DNA of 64,000 nt from JBBDYH01 sp040901795 (lineage in GTDB: Bacteria > Planctomycetota > Planctomycetia > Pirellulales > JALHPA01). Where the stretch lies: positions 1 through 64,000 of the forward strand of contig JBBDYH010000144.1 of assembly GCA_040901795.1 (NCBI GenBank), given 5' to 3'. Below are positions 52,961 to 61,850 of this stretch, in pieces. Position 1 is the stretch's first letter. Each line of letters opens with the position of its first letter. The notes under the pieces were generated by a model, which was not told the origin of the DNA, did no database searches, and saw only the letters and a list, made by a program, of their open reading frames with translations. The position numbers and the translations under genes are program-made.

Positions 52961-53983
52961 CTATCCGGCCAGCGCCCGGCGGACAAATTCCTGCTGCACC
53001 GGCGTAAGCTGCTTGATCGCCTCAAGATCGATCCGCGTAGTTCGGTCGATCAGAGCGGCTTCACCCGTTTCCTCACTGCCAGTCACCGATTCGGTGCAGA
53101 ACGACGCTCCAAACAGCGACGCGCCCGAAAAGTTCGCTCCGCGGAGATCGGCGCCGCTGAAGTTGGCCCCTTCGCAATCGGCCGCCGCAAAGCTCGCGCG
53201 CCGCAAGTCCGCTTGCTCCAGATGCGCGTTTGAAAGATTGGCTTCGCGAAACGAGGCGTCTTGCAAATCGCAACGCCGGAAGTCGGCATCGCGCAATAAC
53301 GCGCCCTGAGCCACCAACCCGCGCAGCTCCCGCCGACTGGCGTTGATCGAACGTAATTCGCGGCCCGACCAGTCGCGCGTGGTCAAAATCGTTGCGGCTT
53401 GCTGCTTAGTCAGCCCCGGCGCCATGTAGCGCTCTTCGCGCCATGGGTCTGCACGGTTGTGATAGCCGGCCGCCGCTTCCCAGTAGCCTAGACGGTCTTC
53501 GGCCAGCAGCTCGATCTCCGTGAGCCACTTCAAACTTTTGTAGAAATAACGCATTGGCGTCACAACGCGCACCGGCCCGCCGTGTTCGCTCGACAACGGT
53601 TGGCCATCGCACTCTAGTGCGAGCAACGTTCCCAGCTCAATCGCCTCGGCGAGCACCAGCGATGTGCTGTGGTTTCGCTCGCTGCGGGCCACAAACGAGA
53701 CAAACCGCGCTGCGACTTGCGGCCGCACGATCGCCAACAGGTCGGCAAGCTGCGCGCCCCCGAAGCGCACGTCCGGCTTCGACCAGCGGGTGACGCAATG
53801 GATGTCCACGCTGCGCTCGAGGGGCGGCAGCGCCGCAAGATCTGCAAGTGAAAAAACGCGCGGCGACTCAACGAGGCCGTATACGCGCACGCTCCACGGC
53901 CCGCTCGAGGCTCGCGCCGACCTCTCGCCGACAAGCGGCCATTTGCCGGGGGCGACAAGCTGTTGACCCGGAGGAAGCTGCAT
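52961..53983 (-). CDS. Molybdopterin oxidoreductase (sulfite-oxidase fold) fused to pentapeptide repeats
   Basis: From ATG 53983 (340 residues) the N-terminal ~190 residues match the SUOX/YedY molybdopterin domain. Markers are VYGLVESPRVFSLADLAALP, VDIHCVTRWSKPDVRFGG with the likely Mo ligand Cys63, and PMRYFYKSLKWLTEIELL. After a linker there are about 12-13 pentapeptide units (about residues 225-300) with the A(D/N)LxxAxF pattern: DADFRRCDLQDASFREANLS, ANFSGADLRGANFSGASL. A short helical tail follows. No signal peptide or Tat motif is visible, unlike periplasmic YedY. The fusion may place the enzyme on a surface or protein scaffold. Confidence 0.8.
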   Translation of the reverse strand: MQLPPGQQLVAPGKWPLVGERSARASSGPWSVRVYGLVESPRVFSLADLAALPPLERSVDIHCVTRWSKPDVRFGGAQLADLLAIVRPQVAARFVSFVARSERNHSTSLVLAEAIELGTLLALECDGQPLSSEHGGPVRVVTPMRYFYKSLKWLTEIELLAEDRLGYWEAAAGYHNRADPWREERYMAPGLTKQQAATILTTRDWSGRELRSINASRRELRGLVAQGALLRDADFRRCDLQDASFREANLSNAHLEQADLRRASFAAADCEGANFSGADLRGANFSGASLFGASFCTESVTGSEETGEAALIDRTTRIDLEAIKQLTPVQQEFVRRALAG

Positions 53984-54100
53984 GGCCGCTGAGCATACCC
54001 CAAAGTGGCCCCTAAATAAATTGCCGTAAAGCCACCTCGTTCCAACACATCGCGGCGCTATTGTGTCCGGCAATGACGCATGACGACGCGGCCTGCGTGG

Positions 54101-56194
54101 TCACGGTTTCGCGCGCACGCAAAGACAGCTTGAGCCGATTTTGGTGTCAGCATTTACCCACGCCTTTTCGAAGCGCTTTTCGTATTGCTCGGCCTCGGCG
54201 GTATTGCCTTGGGCACGCAAGCACCTGGCCAGCCCAAATAGCGACCAGCCGTTTTCGGGCCATTGGGCCAGGTCGGATCGATAAACCGCCGCAGCTTCTT
54301 CATAGCGCTCGGCATCAACGAGAATCGCCCCCAGCGAATGTCGAACGGGGATCGTCCACTCCGGCGGTTCCATGTACACCAGGTCGGCTTCGATGGCGAT
54401 CGCGCGACGCAGTTGGTTGACCGCCTCGTCGATGTTTCCTTTGCGGTAGGCGATTTCTCCCGCAATGACATGATCGGCGATCTGCAAAACCCGCTCGGCC
54501 GGATTCACTGCGACCATTCGATCGGGTGGAATCTCTGCCTTCGCCAGCTTGAACTGGGCATGAGCCTTTTCGGCTTCGGCGACCTGGCCCTTGGCGGCAA
54601 AAGCCACCGCCCGAGAAAACTTCCACATGGCGGTTGTGATTGGGAGATAATCCGGCGGCGCCGGCTCGCGCAGGATCGCGTCCCACATTCCGAAGCGCAC
54701 TAACACGTCGTAGAGGATAGGAAAGAAGGGTTCGATGGCCACCGTCTCTCGACGTGCGTAGTCGTCCGGCACATTCGGCCGGATTTGCCGCGCGGCATCC
54801 AGGGCCATCTTGCTGCGGCCTTGCATCATCGCCGCGAAGGCCAGCATCTGGTGATTGTGCGACATGTAGACGTGCATGAATTCCTGTCGCGGGGAACGCT
54901 GCCGATACTGGCGATCCGCCTCGATCGCCCGCACGTTGGCTTCGACGGCCTCATTCCATCGCCCGGTCAGCACATCGATATGTGAGGGCATGTGCCGGAG
55001 ATGTCCCGACGCAGGGACCAGGCTCCGCAGCCGATCGGCCGCGGTGATGGCGCGGCGAGGCTGAGAGGATGATTCCATCGCGTGAATATACAGGTGCAAG
55101 GCGCCGGGATGTTTTGGATTAAGTCGCATCGCCTGCTCGAGCACCGCGATGATTTCCTTGCTGTTGCCTTTCGGCGAGCCATCTTTGTTCCAAAGGTCCC
55201 ACGGTTGCAGATCCATCAGCGCCTCCGCGTAAAGCGTCCCAATATCCGGATCGGCTTGGTTGGCCTTCCAGACGCCGTGCATCGCAGTCGCGTAGGCCTC
55301 GTCGAGCGGTTTCCGATCGTCTGGCGGAGGATTGGCGTAGCGCCTCGAGAGTGCTTCGATGAGTGCTCTTTCGGCTACGGTGGCCTGCTGTTTTCGCTGC
55401 ATCGCTTTTTCGAGTGCAACCCATGCGCTGGCGCTGCGCTGGGGCGGCATAACTGGGTTGTTGATGTGCGGACCATTGCACAACGCCACTCCCCACCACG
55501 GCATCGCCGCATTGGGATCGAGTCGGGCCGCCTCCTCAAACGAGCGGATCGCCTCGTCGTGGTTGAAGGCAAAGGCGAATACCAGGCCTTGGTCGAAATA
55601 TCGCTGGGCCGGCTTCGACAATGTCGTGATCGGGCGGTGGTGATCGCCCAGCCCTTGAAACAGATGCGCGCGGGATTCAAGCTCGTTGCGCCCCGTCTTG
55701 GTCGGGTCGTCGGCCGGGTTCACGTAGTGGATGTCGTACGGCCCGATCCCGTGCAACTGGACGACGGTCTCGCCCTTATACAAGTTGTAGTGCGGCTCCC
55801 CCTTCGGCAGCCGGATATAAGAGCCGGCGGGCAGTTCACGAAGCTTCGCCCGATCGAATTTCTCGCCCATACCCATCAGGATTGTGCCCTGAATCACGGT
55901 CAGGTGCTCGTCGGTCGGGTGGGTGTGAGGCGGGACTGAATAGCCATCGGGCGCCTTCACGCGGAAGGTGTACAGTGCGCCGGGTTTCGAGGGGTCCCCG
56001 TCGAGCACCGCACGTTTCGACCCCGGCGGCAATTTCGCCGGCGCAGGCCCCCATTTGATGTCCTGTGGCCGGATCATCGCCTGGCGGTGTTTTTCGTCGG
56101 CCGGCTTCCGCGTGTCCCGGTCAGGCTGGGCCAATGCCAGCGCGAAGTACGTTAACAGAGCGACAGCTACCAAAGCAGAAAGACCTTTCGCCAT
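54101..56194 (-). CDS. Exported cupin-TPR protein
   Basis: From ATG 56194 (GAGG 5 bases upstream) there are 697 residues with a signal peptide (LSALVAVALLTYFALALAQ). A cupin barrel (about residues 60-150) has PPHTHPTDEHLTVIQG, with His and Glu metal-ligand candidates, and LPKGEPHYNLYKGE. Then come long TPR/helical repeats, such as FDQGLVFAFAFNHDEAIRSF, EEAARLDPNAAMPWWGVALC and LYIHAMESSSQPRRAITAAD. It may sense or bind a small ligand through the cupin and assemble partners through the TPRs. It is probably periplasmic; function unknown. Confidence 0.8.
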   Translation of the reverse strand: MAKGLSALVAVALLTYFALALAQPDRDTRKPADEKHRQAMIRPQDIKWGPAPAKLPPGSKRAVLDGDPSKPGALYTFRVKAPDGYSVPPHTHPTDEHLTVIQGTILMGMGEKFDRAKLRELPAGSYIRLPKGEPHYNLYKGETVVQLHGIGPYDIHYVNPADDPTKTGRNELESRAHLFQGLGDHHRPITTLSKPAQRYFDQGLVFAFAFNHDEAIRSFEEAARLDPNAAMPWWGVALCNGPHINNPVMPPQRSASAWVALEKAMQRKQQATVAERALIEALSRRYANPPPDDRKPLDEAYATAMHGVWKANQADPDIGTLYAEALMDLQPWDLWNKDGSPKGNSKEIIAVLEQAMRLNPKHPGALHLYIHAMESSSQPRRAITAADRLRSLVPASGHLRHMPSHIDVLTGRWNEAVEANVRAIEADRQYRQRSPRQEFMHVYMSHNHQMLAFAAMMQGRSKMALDAARQIRPNVPDDYARRETVAIEPFFPILYDVLVRFGMWDAILREPAPPDYLPITTAMWKFSRAVAFAAKGQVAEAEKAHAQFKLAKAEIPPDRMVAVNPAERVLQIADHVIAGEIAYRKGNIDEAVNQLRRAIAIEADLVYMEPPEWTIPVRHSLGAILVDAERYEEAAAVYRSDLAQWPENGWSLFGLARCLRAQGNTAEAEQYEKRFEKAWVNADTKIGSSCLCVRAKP

Positions 56195-56328
56195 GTGTAC
56201 CTCGCGGAAAGTAGTACGACGGGTGGCAATAACGAGAATTACTACCACACGCCGCACCTAATTGCGATGGGAGCAGGTCGCGGCGCCCGACCAATCGCAA
56301 GGGGATTACAGGAGGCGCCGGACTCGCA

Positions 56329-56765
56329 TTACCGCCGGCTTTTAGCCGCCGTTGCGGGCGATAGCAACGCAACATAGCGGACCCGCACGACGGCAATCGC
56401 GCCTAGCGCCAAGCTCATCACGCCCACTAGCGCCAGCGATGCCGGCTCAGGCACGGCGGCGACCCCGCCGCTTGCCGCAACGCCAGGCGCGGGTGTGATC
56501 AGCGGCGCGGCCGAGGGATTGTAGAACACTCCCAAAAGCGTCACATCGTCGTCATCCACAAAGCCGTTGTAGTCGAAGTCGCCCAGCGCCCAGACGGTTG
56601 GGAAACACCCGTCGCATAAGCAGCGCCGACAATCGTCACGTCCTCGTCGCCTACGATGCCGTCCCGGTTGGCGTCGCCGGTGCGCGTGAAGGCGATAAGG
56701 AGGGATGTGTCGTCAACTACCTGGCTATGAAAGGTTGCGTACGGGCCGAGCAGCGACCCGCACAT
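56329..56765 (-). pseudogene. Frameshifted dockerin-like/PEP-CTERM protein remnant
   Basis: Two frames read as one tail: FTRTGDANRDGIVGDEDVTI then, after a frame change near 56605, WALGDFDYNGFVDDDDVTLL. These are two dockerin-type calcium repeats. They are followed by PEPASLALVGVMSLALGAIA and a basic end, a PEP-CTERM signal. The N-terminal body is missing; upstream only MCGSLLGPYATFHSQVVDDT-type sequence is left. It is probably a dead gene. Confidence 0.6.
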
Positions 56766-56833
56766 AAGGGGCCGGCCGGCGAGGCCCGCCTGGCGGCAAG
56801 GACCTCGCCGGCCGCTGCTGGTTCGCTGCTGAC

Positions 56834-57436
56834 CTAGAACTCAGCCCCCTCAGGCTGCGGTTCGTCAGTCGTGGGAAACTGGCCCTGCGGATAGAGGGTG
56901 AAGAAGATGAACTTGGCAGGTTCACTTCCTTCGTTGCGAACAATGTGCACATGATTTGGCTGCTCCACAAAACCGGTTCCTGCGGGAAACACCTCTTTAT
57001 GGATTGTTGCGGCATGCGCTTTGTCATCTCCGTCCTCTCCGTCCTTTCCGTCCTCTCCTTCGTCTCCTTCGTCTTTCCCGTGTCGCTGTCCACCTTCTGC
57101 GACCTCGTAATGGGTCAGCGTGCCTTGGGTAACCAAGACGAAGGCGAGCCCTGGGTGGGAATGCCAGCCGCTGTGTCCGCCCGGCGCGAGGGTAACGTCG
57201 TTAACTCTCGTCTCGTATCCGCCGCGCGTTTTGAGCGTGAGGCCGTGGTCGCGGCCGTGGTCCTGGATGTGAACATCGTCGAGTGGCACCGGTTGCGGAA
57301 GAAGCGGCACTATGGTGATCCCAGAGCCAGGCGTCGCCCAAGCGATCCTCAAGGCGATTGCACCGAAAGCACAGGCGACGAAAACTCCAGCCAACATCAG
57401 CTTCCATTTCATCGGGCTCATGGTCAGTCGTGGCAT
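56834..57436 (-). CDS. Exported cupin with acidic insert
   Basis: The 200-residue protein has an N-terminal TM/signal segment (MLAGVFVACAFGAIALRIAW) and a cupin barrel: VNDVTLAPGGHSGWHSHPG with His ligands, VLVTQGTLTHYEV, GTGFVEQPNHVHIVRN. In the loop between strands an acidic stretch made of Gly/Asp/Glu/Lys (KDEGDEGEDGKDGEDGDD) is encoded by tandem 6-9-bp repeats. Cupins of this size often bind a metal and sometimes a small substrate; the function here is unknown. Start could be at residue 6. Confidence 0.75.
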   Translation of the reverse strand: MPRLTMSPMKWKLMLAGVFVACAFGAIALRIAWATPGSGITIVPLLPQPVPLDDVHIQDHGRDHGLTLKTRGGYETRVNDVTLAPGGHSGWHSHPGLAFVLVTQGTLTHYEVAEGGQRHGKDEGDEGEDGKDGEDGDDKAHAATIHKEVFPAGTGFVEQPNHVHIVRNEGSEPAKFIFFTLYPQGQFPTTDEPQPEGAEF

Positions 57437-57582
57437 GATCTTTTCTCCTGTTTGGTCCGCGTTAAAATGGAGGCGTCATCCCCAGCGCGCAGACCGAGCG
57501 CCGGAGCGATGCCGGGCCGGTGAGGAGCTTGCTTCGCGGTAAGCCTCACCGGCCGCTTTGCTTAGTGGTCAGTCGTCGGTGG

Positions 57583-60500
57583 TCAGTTGCCAGTTCGAGT
57601 GACCGGACCGAGATACTGGTCGAACCAACTCACCGCCTCGTCAGTACGGTCGGCCGTGAGAGCGGACACGTGACTCGTGTCGGATAGCCGATACCTCTTC
57701 CGCGAGAGGTTCGTGCCGAGCAGCCGGAACATCGGCTCCTGCGACTCCTTGGGCGGGAAAGCGATATCGAATCTGCCGTTCAGCATCAGCACGGGGATGG
57801 TGATCTGCGGCAAGTAATGGACGGGGTCGCGCTCGGGGCGCTGGTACGACGCGGCTGACACCAGACCGCCATCGACGAGGACGGCCGCTTTGATGCGGTC
57901 CTCGACCGCCAGCGCCCGCACGGCATGCCCGGCCCCCCAGCAGTAACCGTAGTAGCCGAGCGCGTCGAGGTCGAAGTCCTTCTTGCGCGCCTGGAGATAA
58001 TCGATGCTGCGGCTCAGGTCATTCGCCTGCTGGACCACATACTGCCACTGCCAGTTGGCCGCCAAGGGGGGCTGGACTTTCCGCTCATACGACCCCTTGT
58101 AAATAGGCCAGACCAAGGCCCGGCCGCTCTTGAGGAGAAAGGCCACTTTTTCGGCTGTGAGGTCCGCGATGGCCGGTTGAAAGTAGGCGTTGGCGCCCGG
58201 CCAGTAAATCACGGGCTGATACGGCGGCGCCGTGCCTTTGGGCAGGAAGAGGTGCACGATCAACGGCTCGTCGCCGTAAGCGGCATCGACGGTCACGCGC
58301 TCGTGGGTCCAGTACGCCGCTTCGGGCTGGGGCTCGACAATGGCGTCTAGCGGCTTGTTGTTGTCGTAAGCGTAAAGGCCCTTCACGAGTTTGAATTCAT
58401 CGTCACGCAGCAGCGTTTCCGCCGCGAAATCCCGCTGCGGCAGTTCGAGCTCCTCGAAAGCCTGCGGCGGTGGCTGCTCGGGCAGGTACTTGACGCAGCG
58501 GAAGCCCATGTTCTTCTCCCGCTCGATGGGGGCGCGGGCGTCCCCCTGGCGGGCGAACATGTAATTCTTTTCGTCCCAGGCCGCGCCGAGGAGGTAGCGG
58601 CGACCGCGGCCAGCGCTGTTCCAGCACCATTCCTTGACGTTGCCCGCCATGTCATAGGCGCCGCAGTGGCTCAGCCCCCGGTAGTGTCCCACCCGCACCG
58701 GCCCGGAACCCTCCAGGTTGCTCCGCGCCATGATCTCTTCTGCCATAAACGCGCGACCGCTCGCTCCGTTCCAATCGTAAATCGTCGGCAGACTCTTACC
58801 GGCAAACTTCGCGAACGCCGCGGCTTCGTACCAGCTCACGCCCGAGACGGGATATTCGTCTTGACCCTCCGGGTAGGTGCCGTTGACCCATGTCGCCGGT
58901 CCCGGTCGGTCCGTCGTGTCACGGAAGAGCGACACTGCCTCCTCCCACGACAGTGCCTCGCCATTCTTCTCGAAGGGGTGCTCCCAGAACTCCTTCCGGC
59001 GATACCCGTGCTGGTCCACGAACTCCTTGAACTGGCGGTTCGTCACCTCGAAGCGGTCCATCCAGAACTGCGGCAGGATGCTGATGCCTCCCTTGGTTAT
59101 CTGTCCCGCTGGCCAAAAGAACCCGGGGGCTAACGGGCGGACCCGCACCATGTCTCGGGGCGCGACGTTCTCGGCATCGAGGTCTACTTCGAGAGTCAAC
59201 GCCAGGCGCGAACTCCCGGGGGGCCGGTCGGCCGTGAGGGTTTCCGCCGCCCTGTAACCGGGCTTCTCCGACTTCCACTGATAGACGCCGCGGGCCAGGC
59301 GCCGGTCTTTGATCGGCGTCAATCCCAACTGTTCCCAGATTTCCTCGACACCGTCCGGGTGCTTGCGCGAGACCATCGCCCCGGGCGGGTCTGTGAGGAC
59401 TGTCACCAGCCACGAACATTCCGTCCGCAGCTCTGGCAGGCGCGGGTCCTCGGGAAGGATTTGCTCCACTTCCTGCAAGAGATCAAAGGCCTGTTGATAC
59501 TGTTGCGCCTTGATATACGCCTCGATGGCAAGGATTCGGCCGTGTGCCTTCTCCTTGGCTTCAGCGGCAAGGGCCCGATCGCGGTCTTCGCGAGCAGCGA
59601 TTTCCGCATGCGTTGCGCGACATGCTTGCCAGATGCTTACGCCAGTGCCCAACACCAGCGCCAAGGCCACGAGGGCGGCAGTCGTGAGCGCCGTACGGTT
59701 GCGCCGCGCGAATTTGGCAAATCGATATCGGACCGTCGGCGGACAGGCCTCGACCGGTTCGTCGGTCAGGTATCGCTTCAAGTCCGCGGCAAAGCTGCTG
59801 GCCGTCCCATAGCGGCGATTGCGGTCCTTCTCGAGCGCCTTCATCACGATCCAGTCAAGATCGCCGCGCAGTACACCGCTCAGCTTCTCCGGCTCGATGC
59901 CGCGACTGGCAGCAATCGTCGGCAAGGTGTCGTGCATGCTGACCCGACTGCTCGGCGTCGGCGCATCCTCCTCGGCGATGATCCGCAGCACCTCGTCGAA
60001 CGACGCCGACTGCAATCGCGCCTTGTCGATGGGTGTCAAACCCGTGAGTAGCTCATAGAGCACCACGCCGAGTGAATAAATGTCGCTGCGCGTGTCGACG
60101 TCGAGCTGGTTCAGCTTGGCCTGCTCGGGGCTCATGTAGTCCAGCGTCCCCACAAGCTGGCCGAACTGCGTGAACATCGTTTTTTCGGTAAGCGACTGGC
60201 TCAGCGCCTTGGCCACGCCGAAGTCGATCACTTTCGGCACCGGCCGATCGTCGTACTCGGCCACCAGGATGTTCGACGGCTTGAGGTCGCGATGGATGAC
60301 ACCTTTTTGATGAGCGTGCTGCACCCCATCGCAAATCTGGATAAAGAGCTCTACCCGCTGGTGAATCGTGTGTTGGTGCTCGTCGCAGTACTTCGTGATT
60401 GGTACGCCCTTGACCAGCTCCATGACGAAGTACGGGCGGCCGGTCTCCACCGTAGCCGGCTCGCTCCGCGAGCCGTGCCCCTCGCGGAGCGAGCGGTCTA

Positions 60501-60960
60501 CGGTCGTGCCCGCATCGAGCACCTTAGCGATGTTCGGATGGTCCATCATGGCCAGCGCCTGCCGCTCGGCTTCGAAGCGCGCGATCACCTGCCTCGTGTC
60601 CATGCCCGGCTTGACGATCTTCAGCGCCACCCGCCGCCGCACCGGCCGCTCCTGTTCGGCGAGGAATACGACGCCAAAACCGCCTTCGCCGATCTGCTCC
60701 AACAGCTTATAGGGGCCGATCAGCGTCCCTTTGCCTTCCTCCAGGCGCTGCTGGATCGTGGCCGGCTCGACGGGGAGACCGCCATGAATGCTGCCCATCG
60801 CCTGATGAGCATCTAAAAGCTGATCGACTCGTGCGCGCAGCTCGGCGTTGTCGCCACACGCCGCGTCAAGTTGGTTGCGCCGCCCGTCGGGAGTGCACTC
60901 CAGGACAGCGAGAAAAATGGCTCGGGCGTCGTCTTCAATTGCGTTCATAGCTCCGCGCAT
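57583..60960 (-). CDS. Ser/Thr kinase / formylglycine-enzyme-like / dienelactone-hydrolase-like fusion
   Basis: The 1125-residue protein has a PknB-type kinase first (about residues 85-380): IGEGGFGVVFLAEQ, VALKIV, VIHRDLKPSNIL, DFGVAK and SPEQAK, all catalytic motifs kept. A TM helix (AALVALALVLGTGVSIW) follows. A PEGA-like segment leads into an FGE/SUMF1-type domain (FWMDRFEVTNRQFKEFVDQH, YPVSGVSWYEAAAFAKFAG, MAGNVKEWCW). The C-terminus is an alpha/beta hydrolase with YYGYCWGAGHA, placing Cys1007 at the nucleophile elbow as in dienelactone hydrolase. In-frame repeat DNA (60451-60503) adds about 18 residues between VLDAGTT and ETGRPYFVMEL of the kinase. An ECF sigma gene lies just upstream. 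Confidence 0.9.
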   Translation of the reverse strand: MRGAMNAIEDDARAIFLAVLECTPDGRRNQLDAACGDNAELRARVDQLLDAHQAMGSIHGGLPVEPATIQQRLEEGKGTLIGPYKLLEQIGEGGFGVVFLAEQERPVRRRVALKIVKPGMDTRQVIARFEAERQALAMMDHPNIAKVLDAGTTVDRSLREGHGSRSEPATVETGRPYFVMELVKGVPITKYCDEHQHTIHQRVELFIQICDGVQHAHQKGVIHRDLKPSNILVAEYDDRPVPKVIDFGVAKALSQSLTEKTMFTQFGQLVGTLDYMSPEQAKLNQLDVDTRSDIYSLGVVLYELLTGLTPIDKARLQSASFDEVLRIIAEEDAPTPSSRVSMHDTLPTIAASRGIEPEKLSGVLRGDLDWIVMKALEKDRNRRYGTASSFAADLKRYLTDEPVEACPPTVRYRFAKFARRNRTALTTAALVALALVLGTGVSIWQACRATHAEIAAREDRDRALAAEAKEKAHGRILAIEAYIKAQQYQQAFDLLQEVEQILPEDPRLPELRTECSWLVTVLTDPPGAMVSRKHPDGVEEIWEQLGLTPIKDRRLARGVYQWKSEKPGYRAAETLTADRPPGSSRLALTLEVDLDAENVAPRDMVRVRPLAPGFFWPAGQITKGGISILPQFWMDRFEVTNRQFKEFVDQHGYRRKEFWEHPFEKNGEALSWEEAVSLFRDTTDRPGPATWVNGTYPEGQDEYPVSGVSWYEAAAFAKFAGKSLPTIYDWNGASGRAFMAEEIMARSNLEGSGPVRVGHYRGLSHCGAYDMAGNVKEWCWNSAGRGRRYLLGAAWDEKNYMFARQGDARAPIEREKNMGFRCVKYLPEQPPPQAFEELELPQRDFAAETLLRDDEFKLVKGLYAYDNNKPLDAIVEPQPEAAYWTHERVTVDAAYGDEPLIVHLFLPKGTAPPYQPVIYWPGANAYFQPAIADLTAEKVAFLLKSGRALVWPIYKGSYERKVQPPLAANWQWQYVVQQANDLSRSIDYLQARKKDFDLDALGYYGYCWGAGHAVRALAVEDRIKAAVLVDGGLVSAASYQRPERDPVHYLPQITIPVLMLNGRFDIAFPPKESQEPMFRLLGTNLSRKRYRLSDTSHVSALTADRTDEAVSWFDQYLGPVTRTGN
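60451..60503. repeat. In-frame palindromic element inside the kinase gene (7131 type)
   Basis: Framed by GTAGCC and GTCTAC, with hairpins GGCTCGC-TCC-GCGAGCC and CTCGC-GGA-GCGAG, the layout matches 7131-7188. It encodes TVDRSLREGHGSRSEPAT between two normally adjacent kinase motifs. Confidence 0.85.
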
Positions 60961-61035
60961 CCCTCTATTAACCAGTGCGACGCGGTCCGGCGAAGTTTCT
61001 CACGGCGAAAGAAAAAAACGCAGGCCGCTTAGTGG

Positions 61036-61055
61036 GGCAGGCTTTCCAGCCTGCC
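61036..61055. terminator. Hairpin between sigma factor and kinase genes
   Basis: GGCAGGCTTTCCAGCCTGCC is a perfect 8-bp stem with a TTCC loop, directly after the sigma gene's stop and before the kinase start. It could weaken read-through into the kinase or stabilise mRNA. Confidence 0.55.
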
Positions 61056-61067
61056 TTGCCTCGTGAG

Positions 61068-61637
61068 TTACGTTCGTGGCATATCCTTCAAGAGTTCCGT
61101 ATGCAACCACGCGCGTGCATAGGCCCAATGTCGATACGCGGTTGCCGCGGATACCTGCAGAGCGGCAGCCGCCTGATCCAGTGTCAATCCGGCAAAATAA
61201 CGTAGCTTGACCAGGTCACCTGCCAGGGGGTCGATGACGGCTAGCCGAACCAGCGCGTCGTCCAGGTCGACCAATTGTTCGGGAGACACCGACGTCATGA
61301 CGTCGACCTCGTCGAAATCGACGCGATGCCAGTCGCCGCCGCGTTTCTCCCGGCCCTTGCTGCGTGCGTTTTCGATCAGGATCCGCCGCATCGCCTCGGC
61401 GGCGGCGGCAAAGAAATGCCCCCGGCTGTTCCAATGCTGTGCCTGATTGGCGTCCACGAGCCGAAGAAAGGCTTCGTGCACTAGAGCTGTGGCCTGAAGA
61501 GTCTGCCCCGGCTTTTCGTGGGCCAGCTTGTGGGCGGCAAGCTGCCGAAGCTCGTCATAGAGCAACGGCAAGAGCTTCTCGGCGGCTTGAGGATCGCCGT
61601 GGTCAATGGCTAACAGAATTTGCGTGACATCACTCAT
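61068..61637 (-). CDS. ECF RNA polymerase sigma factor
   Basis: From ATG 61637 (189 residues; an open frame continues upstream to 61745 but lacks family features) this is a planctomycete-type ECF sigma (TIGR02999-like). Region 2 is PLLYDELRQLAAHKLAHEKP then GQTLQATALVHEAFLRLVDA. Between regions is RGHFFAAAAEAMRRILIENARSK. Region 4 is KLRYFAGLTLDQAAAALQVS and YRHWAYARAWLHTEL. Such sigma genes commonly precede Ser/Thr kinase genes, as here, and may be controlled by that kinase. No anti-sigma gene is seen. Confidence 0.92.
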   Translation of the reverse strand: MSDVTQILLAIDHGDPQAAEKLLPLLYDELRQLAAHKLAHEKPGQTLQATALVHEAFLRLVDANQAQHWNSRGHFFAAAAEAMRRILIENARSKGREKRGGDWHRVDFDEVDVMTSVSPEQLVDLDDALVRLAVIDPLAGDLVKLRYFAGLTLDQAAAALQVSAATAYRHWAYARAWLHTELLKDMPRT

Positions 61638-61850
61638 ACTGCCACTGCATTGAAAACCGACGGCCATTGTAACACTGGCCAAGGCGAGATGCGCGCGCTG
61701 TCGCGGAATCGATATCCCGAAGCATGGAAGCCAGGCAATCGGCAACTGGGTCTGCTGTTCCTAATTGCACCCAGACCGCCGTCTAACCAAACCGCGGTTG
61801 AGAGCCTCGTCGGCGGTTGGTAGCTTCCGTGAAGATCAGAATGCCCGTGG

